A DNA stretch of 64,000 nucleotides from Plantago major (taxonomy: Eukaryota > Streptophyta > Magnoliopsida > Lamiales > Plantaginaceae): the NCBI GenBank assembly GCA_026545765.1, contig CM048840.1, positions 17,426,765 to 17,490,764 of the forward strand. Reading direction: 5' to 3'. Each line of letters begins with the position of its first letter. The first letter of the stretch is position 1. A program made the translations under genes and the position numbers. The notes below the pieces were generated by a model, which had not been told where the DNA came from, did no database searches, and was given only the letters and a program-made list of their open reading frames with translations. Below, in pieces: positions 56,114 through 64,000 of the stretch.

Positions 56114-58607
56114 ATGTCTCTGAGCGATGCACCCGTTCTAAAGCCAGAAAACTACGAGAAATGGAAAAACAACATGATGCTCCATCTGGAGGCCATTAGT
56201 GATGAAATGATCTATGTCATCAATGAAGGGCCTATCAAAATCAGACAACTAAAACAAGTCACTGAGGTTTCTGATGGAAGAAAAGCCTCAGACAAGGAAG
56301 ATGGAAGCGAGGACATGGCTGCTAGTGATAGTGGTCATGTTGCTCGTGGAAGCATTATATATGAAGACAAGCCAAGAGAGCTCTGGACATCTGAAGATGC
56401 CAAGAGACACAGATTGGATGGTCAAGCTCGTAATATAATCATTAGATTGACACCTGAGCACATACGATTAAAAGCGTGGGTGCTAAACGCGAAAGTTGCA
56501 CGGCAATTGATTGAAGAAATCATGCGGGCAGAAAACCAAAGAAAACAAGTTCGAAGTTCTTAAATTGAAGTTCCAAAACTTCAAGCAAGGTCCCCAAACT
56601 CGGAAGAAGTTGATTTCAGTTTACTATTATGAGTGATATGGTGCACTTGGTGAAAGCAGATACTCCCAGTAAAAGATTAAGACTATTGTCAAGTCTCAAT
56701 CACTGGGGAGCACACTAAATTCTTTTATTTCAACCAAGGAATGCCAAATATTACTCCAGTAGAGCTCTTCTCTCATCTTGCTACTGTAGACTATGAGACA
56801 ACTCAGAGAGAACAAATAGCTGAGAAGTTGCAAAGTGTTGCTCTAGTCTCTCAAGGTACTTCTGAAAAGAAAGATACCAAAGACGCATCTGAAGAAAATG
56901 CTATTGCAGTAAGACACATGAATAAATTTGTGAGTCAAGAGATTGAGAGAAGAAAAGCTAAAGAAAAGCTGAAAAAGCATCTTGGCCCAAACTATCATCA
57001 GTACAAGAACATTCAACTAAACAACTCTCTGAAGACCCCCATTCAGAAAAGTGTTAGTACTGGAGCTGCAGAAATAGGAAATGATATATGCTTCTATTGT
57101 CAAAAGCCTGGTCCCTTCAAGAGAGATTGTCCTGCTTTAAACAAGCTCAAGACAGGTGACAAGAAGGACAGAAGAAATTACAAAAGAAATCAAAGGGTCT
57201 TACTGACTGAAGAAAGGAAGAAGATTCAAATCCAACTTGATGCTCTAGATATTGAGACAGAATAAGATTCTGAAGATGAAGATTTAGATAACTCAAACCT
57301 ACCATCACCAGAATTGTGTGGAATCACCCACGACGTAATCGACTTCGGCCTTAAGAAGAATGAAATGTGTGGAGTTCTTTGAGATTCTTTGGTCCGGACA
57401 TCTCCAACATTGAAATGTGTCTTATGGTGATGAGGTAACTAACATTTCACAATTTACGTACTATGAGTGATGATGGAATTGAGGATCTGGAGTTAATCAG
57501 GAGTGAATTGGATCGTTATGAGAAAGAATTTCTGGAAGCACAATCCAAAACCAGAATTCTAGAGGAAAGCAAAGAAACTCTTGAAAAAGAGGTTTCTGAG
57601 CTAGCCAGGGTATCTGAGAACAAGAGCGCTGAAATAGCCTTTCTGAAATCTCAGATATCTGAGAGGAAAATTCTCACAAACTAGCCTTGAATGAACTTAC
57701 CAAGAAAATGATGAAGCTGCTTTCTGAGAATGAAGAACTCAGAAAGAAAGAGCTATCCTTCCAATCTTATGCAAAGGCTAGTGACACTCTCACTGAGGTT
57801 CAATCCTATCTAAGAGATCCCTCTGAGAAAGGTGGACTTGGACTCGATGAACAATCGAGTAATTCATCTCCTCTGAAGAAGAGTGATGAAAGGTTGGCTT
57901 TTGTAAAAAGTCAACAGAATGGTTCTTCAACCACCTATAGCATTGGTCAGAAAGCTAGGGTAGCTGACAAAGGAAAAGGAGTAGCAACCCAACCTTTGAA
58001 AGAACAACAAGTTCACAAGAAACTTGTGGATGAGGTTTCTGAAAAGAAATACAACCCTCAGACATGTAACCATCCACATTGCTATATTACTAGGAAAGGA
58101 AGAATTGCTGGAATAGGCAAATTCTCTACTGTACCATTTTATGAAAATAAAGATGGTGCAGAAACTAGTAAGGCTTCTGAAGACCGCATTCAGAAAGCCA
58201 AAGGTGTTCGAAATGGCATTGGCTATCGTGCTATTGGAAAAGTCCTTTTACAACAATATAAGGAAGGACAAGAACATTGGCGCAAAGCTGATATTGCACG
58301 AAGCAATAGACAAAAGTGGAAGAAATCTCAAGCCACTGAAAAACTGAATGCCAGAGCTAGAAGGAACCTGGTCAGAAAAGCTAAGTTTGCTGAAAAGCAA
58401 CCCCAGAAACCTAGGATCCAGAAAGCACCAAAGGGAACCCCTAGAAACACCCCAAGAAGGAAGATTGAGATCAAAATTACTGATTCTATTGCTTCTCCTT
58501 CTGATAAAGTTAGACAAAAACAAACTCCCAAGAAATTCACTAAAATGTGGATTCCTACTGGAAGAATGTTTAGTCCAAGTGGTTCTATCTCTGAGGCAAG
58601 AATCTAA
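56114..58607 (+). pseudogene. gag: Copia-2 gag, frameshifted, altered zinc knuckle
   Basis: Starts ATG 56114 (MSLSDAPVLKPENYEKWKNN). The frame breaks near 56560, resumes at 56741 (MPNITPVELFSHLATVDYETT), breaks again near 57265-57460 and 57680, then continues to 58607. In the zinc knuckle the histidine is replaced by proline (C-FY-C-QKPG-P-FKRD-C), which should abolish zinc binding. The acidic, coiled-coil and basic tail regions match copia-1 (DTLTEVQSYLRDPSEKGGLG). Confidence 0.87.
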
Positions 58608-61600
58608 CTCCTGTTTCCTGTTTTGTGCAGAACGCCTCTTGGACTAAGGCTCAATGGCTATTTGATAGTGGATGCGGAAAGCACATGACAGGAGACAAAG
58701 CAAATCTGGTCAACTACAAAGCTTGCAACCTTTGGACGGACATCGATTCTTTGGAGGAGAATTAAATCCCTCTCTGGGATTTGGCAACATCAAATTGGGA
58801 TCTTTAACAATTACTGACGTATTACATGTTAAGGGTTTGAAATACAATCTATTTAGCATGAGCCAGTTTGCAGACAAAGGATTCACTGTGAAATTCAAAG
58901 CAAAGTATTGCAAACTTATTGACAATGAGTCAAAGCAGACAGTCTTGGTTGCTCGGCGGAAAGGTAGTCTTTATGTTGCCGATTGGGCATCTGCCACAAC
59001 TGAAGAATGTCTCATGGTGAGTCAATCTGGTCACAGGAAAACCGGTTATGGCACAAAAGAATGACTCACTTGAACTTCAAAACTCTGAACAAACTTGCCA
59101 AGAAAGAGTTAGTGGTTGGCCTTCCCAAAACATCTTTCAGAAAGGATGATATCTGTTCTGCCTGTCAGATGGGGAAACAATCCAAAATCTCTTTCAAGTC
59201 CAAAACCAGACACTCTAGTGTTAGACCACTGCAACTATTACACATGGATCTTTTTGAATCATCTGTAACTAGTTATGCAGGAAAGAAGTATGGTCTGGTT
59301 GTTGTAGATGACTTCTCAAGATTCACTTGGGTTGTCTTTCTGAAGCATAAATCTGATGCTAGGGTGGAGATACCAAACTTGCTAAAAAGCTTGAAGTCAT
59401 GAAAAATGACAAGGTATTTGCAATCAGAACAGACCATGGTACTAAATTTGTCAACCAGTACATAAAGGAGTTTTGTACCAGCAAAGGTATACAACATCAA
59501 CTTTCCTCTGTAAGAACACCACAACAAAATGGTGTTGCAGAAAGGAAAAATAGAACCCTTAAAGAAGCAGCAAGGACAATCTTTGGTGACCTTTGAAATA
59601 AGTGAAGTTTATTGGGTTGAAGCTGTAAACACATCATGCTACACTCTGAACAGATGTTTGATAAACAAACACCATGACAAGACCCCTTATGAGCTCTTGG
59701 TTGGTAGACCCCCTAATATTAAACATCTAAAAGTGTTTGGTTGTAGATGTTTCGTTCTTAACAATGGAAAAGAGTATCTAAGAACATTTCAACCAAAGGC
59801 AGATGAAGGAGTGTTTCTTGGTTATTCTATGAATAGCAAAGCATACAAAGTTTACAACAACAGAACAAAGAAGATTGAAGAATCAGTTCATGTTGTATTC
59901 TATGAAGGAAGCAAGAAAACACCCCTTGCTGATGAACTCTCAGAAAGGTTCAAGGAACTAATGTTAAAGGATTCTGAAGAAGAACCCTCAGAAAGGAAAA
60001 ACATCATTATGGAAAGAGAGGATGACTCTGACGAAGAAAAGCATGAAATGCCTAGTAACAACCGGATGATTCTCAGACATGATGAAGAATTTCCTATGAG
60101 AATTCCAGAAATGGAAACTGAAGATGTTCATCAGAGAGCTAATTCTGGAAATGACCTCTCTGTCAGGCATGTCTCAGAAAGACCTCACACTGAGCAAGTG
60201 TCAGACATTCAACGCCCTTCTATTGTACAAAATGTCTTAGATACTGAAGAAGTATCAAGTCATAATCATAGTGATTCACATTTAGATCACATAGATGTTG
60301 ACCCTACTAGCCCCAAACCCATGATGAGATGGATCAAGGATCATCCTGCAAAGGATGTGATTGGACGAATCAATCAAGGTGTTAGGACTAGGAGAGCAAT
60401 AGCCGAAAATGCTAATTCTCTCTTTGGATGTTTCATCTCAAACATTGAACCTAAAACTATTGAAGAAGCATTAAGAGACCAAGACTGGATCTCTGCAATG
60501 CAAGAAGAGTTGGATCAGTTTGAAAGAAACAAAGTCTGGAAACTAGTTCCATTTGTAGAAGGAATATCTGTGATTGGAACCAAGTGGGTTTTCAGAAACA
60601 AGATGAATGAATCTGGTGAAATAACCAGAAACAAAGCAAGGTTGGTTGCCAAGGGATTCACCCAGACTAAAGGTTTAGATTTTGATGAGTCATATGCACC
60701 AGTTGCCAGATTAGATGCGATAAGACTCTTTCTGGCCTTTGCAGCTCATAAAGACTTTAAAGTTTATCAGATGGATGTCAAAAGTGCATTCTTGAATGGT
60801 GAACTTGCTAAGGAAGTCTATGTTGAACAACCACCTGGTTTTGAAGTTTCCTCAGAAAGTAGAATGGTTTATAAACTACAGAAAGCTCTATATGGACTGA
60901 AACAGGCTCCAAGAGCATGGTATGACACTTTGGCCAAATACCTTCTGGAAAGTGGTTTCAAGAAAGGTGAAGTTGATAAAACTTTATTTACCTTAAATCA
61001 TGATGGGAAACTGCTCTTAGTTCAAGTATATGTTGATGACATTATATTTGGATCTAAGGACAAGCAACTTTGTGATGACTTTGCAAATCTCATGAAAAAT
61101 AAGTTTGAGATGAGCATGATGGGAGAATTGAACTATTTCCTAGGATTGCAAGTCAAGCAACTCAATGATGGAATATTCATTAGTCAAACAAAGTATGCAA
61201 AAGACATGCTCACAAAGTTCAATCTTAAGCCCTCTGAAAAGGATGCTAAGATACCTATGAGCATAGGAACCAAAATGACCTATACTGAATCAGATAAGAG
61301 TGTTGAAGAACAAAAGTATAGGAAATTAATAGGTTCACTACTTTACCTTACTGCAAGCAGACCTGATATTCAATATGCAGTTGGAGTGTGTGCTAGATTT
61401 CAAACAAATCCAATGCAATCACACTACAACATTGCTATGAAAGTATTAAGATATGTGAAAGGTACAGTAAATGTAGGTTTGTGGTATCCTAAAGAAGGTG
61501 GATTGAGTTTGGCTGGTTACTCAGATGCTGACTATGCTGGATCAATGCTTGATAGGAAAAGTACCTCAGGAACTTGTCAGTTTCTGGGAACAAGACTTAT

Positions 61601-61970
61601 CTCATGGTTTAGTAAGAAGCAAAACTCAATTGCAACTTCTACCACAGAGGCTGAATATATTGCTGCTGGTTGTTGTGCAACACAAATTCTGTGGATTCAA
61701 CAACAACTCAGAGACTATGGACTCAATGAAGAGAAAACTCCTATTTTACGTGACAACACAAGTGCTATTGCAATCACACGTAATCCCAAGTTCCATGCGA
61801 ACAAAGCACATTGATGTTAGACACCACTTCATCGAGACCATGTTGAAAAAGCAATATAGAGATACTCAAGATTGCACGAAGACCAACTTGCGATATCTTC
61901 ACCAAGCCCTACAAGAAAGCGGTTCTTGACCTTAAGACATAATCTTAGGTTGATGGAGTTACTGGGGTGA
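58608..61970 (+). pseudogene. pol: Copia-2 pol: protease, integrase, RT, RNase H
   Basis: Protease F-D-S-G-C-G-K-H at about 58659. Integrase shows WHKRMTHLN and CSACQMGKQ, LHMDLFE, IRTDHGTKFVN and [16 protein letters not shown], spread over three frames (shifts near 59035, 59400 and 59590). From 59529 a 761-codon frame covers the integrase tail ([16 protein letters not shown]), the RT ([24 protein letters not shown]) and most of RNase H ([33 protein letters not shown]). A shift near 61800 precedes DVRHHFIETML. The tail ends at TGA 61968-61970. The polymerase motifs are intact but the polyprotein is broken. Confidence 0.9.
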
Positions 61971-62902
61971 AAAATGTCCTGAATCTCTAAAGTCTGAGTA
62001 AGCAAGGTAGAAAAGAAGTAGGCCTCTGAGAACATGCTCTCAGAAAGCCAAGTTGTTAAGAAGTGATGCAAAGGTTTCTGAGTAGCAACACTCAGAAAGG
62101 CAAAACATTTTTGGAACGGGTATCCAGAAAGGCAAAGGTTGGTACACACTCAATGAGTAAATAAGACTAGAACTTACTTACTAAGAGTGGGTCAAATACA
62201 TTCAAACAACTGAAGTTTCTGATTCTTGAATTCAGGAAACTATTTAGTCATAAAGAGAAAAGACACATAAAGCCCGAAAAACATAAGTTCTGGGAGTCAA
62301 ACATGTCCAATGTCTTGTATTTTTGCCATTTTCATGATAAATAATATAAATATAAGGACTTGATACTCAGAATAATAAAGTTCAAACGATTGAGTGTTCT
62401 TACTCTTTACTAAGTGACATAATGAATGTAGCATATTAAAAATCCATCAAGTCGGCACATTACCATTTGTTGATTGATATCATTACAAGATATTCAATAT
62501 AAGCCCTTGATGTATAAACGATTGATCTCAACGGCTGAGATTAAAACAAAGCAAGTATTGTCTGTTTAGAAATTCAGACGTGGCCCACTAAGCATTTAAT
62601 GAGAAACGTGTGTGATACCACGCCTATGCAGATACAAAGACACACATTCATACTCAGTTATATGTATGTTGTATCTATGTACGTTTTGTCTGCTATATAT
62701 ATAGGAATTGGACAAAAGACAAACACTTTTACCAAATCCGAAATTTCATACTTGCATCAAAATAGCAAAACCTCTCAAGTTTTCTGCAAAACTTCTTCTG
62801 CAACTCAACTTCTTGTGTTTAGTCTTCTGAAAAGATAGACTAATCTCGATTATTCTTGCAAAACCCATCTGTAAACACTCACTCAAAGACTCTATATAAG
62901 AG
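61971..62902 (+). other. Untranslated spacer between pol and ORF3 of copia-2
   Basis: AT-rich and non-coding. It holds the conserved TATA block at 62691-62706. The sequence from about 62580 to the ATG is recognisably related to the region before ORF3 in copia-1 (43036-43420, minus), which suggests a conserved promoter and leader. Confidence 0.6.
62691..62706 (+). promoter_or_regulatory. TATA-box block upstream of copia-2 ORF3
   Basis: TGCTATATATATAGGA is identical to the block before ORF3 in copia-1 and lies about 200 bp upstream of the ATG at 62903. It is a probable core promoter for a separate ORF3 transcript. Confidence 0.65.
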
Positions 62903-64000
62903 ATGGCACCAAAGAAGATGACCACCAAGAACCCTAAGGCATCATCGCTCTTCTTTGAAAAGCAAGGAGGAAAAGAACTCAAGGTGTCAAATAAACGCCT
63001 TCTAGGAGAGTTTACCCCTTCTGACTGGAATCCAAGTCACAAGATGAATTGGGGAGCTTTTCTTGTGAAGAAATATGTTTCTGCAGTCATTTCTTCAAAA
63101 GCAGATAGAAAACTGATATTGGGAATGTTGAAAAGTTCCCATATCTACAAGTTTCTGTCTTTGCAGTGAACTATCCACACTGGATGTGTTGGAGTTCTAC
63201 AACAACTCCAAAATCTTCACAAAAGTTGTGAATGATGTAGAAGAGAAGTACATGCAGACTGAAGTTCAAGGACAAGAAATTGTCCTAGACTGCAAGACTT
63301 TCTGCAACTTATTCCGATTGAAAAATCAAGGAACAATCGACGACATCAACATCAGGGATGCCTCCATGATTCAAAGTGTTAAGGGGCTATTTGAGGCAAT
63401 CCAGATTGAAAATGCAAAGGGTTGCCCAGCAAACTTTGTTCTGAAAGCCATCAGAACTAGTCATCTCCAGAAACACTGGAGTACTTTGGCTCTCATTCTG
63501 TTCCGTTGCTTTGATGGCAACAAAGGTGGAGTAGACGAGATAAGCATGGAGAGATGGATGATGATGCATCTTTTGAATAAGAAGCATGAAGGGCAGGAAA
63601 CCCACTTTAATTGGGGGAAGTACGCATTCAACAAATTTCTTGGGAACATTGAGGAATTTGAGCCTAAAATCATCAATGGCCTTGCTGAGACAAAGGCCAA
63701 TATGCATTTTGGTCTCAGAATTTGCTACATTCTGGAAACAATGGGAATAACTCTCAGAAAGAGACAAGAAATCCCAGTCACCAACTCTCTTTTCAGACAT
63801 GCCTTTGAAGAAAAGGAGAGAATTGCTGTTGAGAAAGCTCAGAAAGAGGCAGAAGAGCTTGAAGTTTCCCAGCAAGGTGAAGAGGTCTCTGAGCAAGCTC
63901 CTGCTCAACCTCCAGTTGCCAAGAGAAAGAGGACTCGAAGCAAGAGAGCCTCTAAGTCCCAAAGTGTACAAAAAGCACAACCTTCTGGAGACAAGATCTC
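62903..64000 (+). pseudogene. Third gene (ORF3) of copia-2, 3'-partial
   Basis: Starts ATG 62903 (MAPKKMTTKNPKASS), with the same ATG context as copia-1 (TATA(A)AGAGATGGC). Frame 1 runs to TGA 63167-63169. One base later the frame starting at 63168 (ELSTLDVLEFYNNS) is open to the window end. It keeps all the blocks of copia-1 ORF3: DRKLILGMLKS, EVQGQEIVLDCKTFCNLF, LILFRCFDG, ERWMMMHLLNKK, FNWGKYAFNKFLG, FEPKIINGLAE. A glutamate-rich part follows, then a basic KRKRTRSKRASK, a likely nuclear localisation signal. So there is one frame break in about 1.1 kb. The exons seen in copia-1 would lie past the window. Confidence 0.78.

Larger units (their letters stand above)
54588..64000 (+). mobile_element. 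Copia-2: Ty1/copia element, plus strand, 3'-partial
   Basis: 5' LTR 54588-55996, PBS, gag, pol and a third gene running off the window. It is related to copia-1 in every part but not identical, and lies head-to-head with it. It inserted into the copia-1 5' LTR beside its G run. Many frameshifts in gag and pol show it is inactive. Confidence 0.9.

Noticed and set aside
63387..63980. 197-codon minus-strand frame
   Set aside because: It is antisense to the open ORF3 frame of copia-2, whose product aligns with copia-1.

Overview
The window is nuclear DNA of a flowering plant, very probably a eudicot. Support comes from GT-AG introns, a GAE-type UDP-glucuronate 4-epimerase, an Au-type SINE fragment, Stowaway MITEs, a CACTA transposon and Sirevirus-like Ty1/copia elements. 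The species cannot be told from the sequence. It is AT-rich and gene-poor: about 20 kb carries host genes and about 40 kb is transposon-derived.

Region 1 (1-6.6 kb) holds two Golgi-type genes. The first is the 3' part of a UDP-glucuronate 4-epimerase (+). The second is a seven-exon glycosyltransferase-like type II membrane protein (-, 385 aa). Region 2 (8.5-21.6 kb) holds two tandem paralogues on the minus strand. Their product has a DUF1985-like N-terminal region, a long coiled coil and a C-terminal Ulp1/C48-like fold whose catalytic residues are mostly replaced. The downstream copy (15774-21637) gives a clean 14-exon, 1454-aa model. The other (8495-14762) is a pseudogene with a nonsense codon, several frameshifts and a solo LTR inside an exon. 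Each model supports the other, because exon boundaries and phases match.

Region 3 (21.9-33 kb) has no intact gene. It contains a GGATCCGGGTC-rich patch, an array of about eleven 100-bp repeats, and a complete 5.9-kb CACTA element (23915-29810, TAC target duplication). The CACTA carries a TNPA-like gene with an in-frame stop, nested Stowaway elements and a truncated LINE tail.

Region 4 (33-64 kb) is a stack of nested retroelements. Copia-3 (+; LTR 32980-33959, gag) is interrupted at 35528 by copia-1 (-; 35528-54587). Copia-1 is split in its integrase by a 5'-truncated LINE (46174-50784, 17-bp target duplication). Its 5' LTR is interrupted by copia-2 (+; 54588 to beyond the window end). Copia-1 and copia-2 are related and both carry a long sense gene downstream of pol. 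In both copies that gene is preceded by an identical 16-bp TATA-containing block. In copia-1 it appears to contain phase-0 introns with duplicated mini-exons. A retrotransposon carrying an intron-containing third gene with its own promoter is the most unusual feature here.
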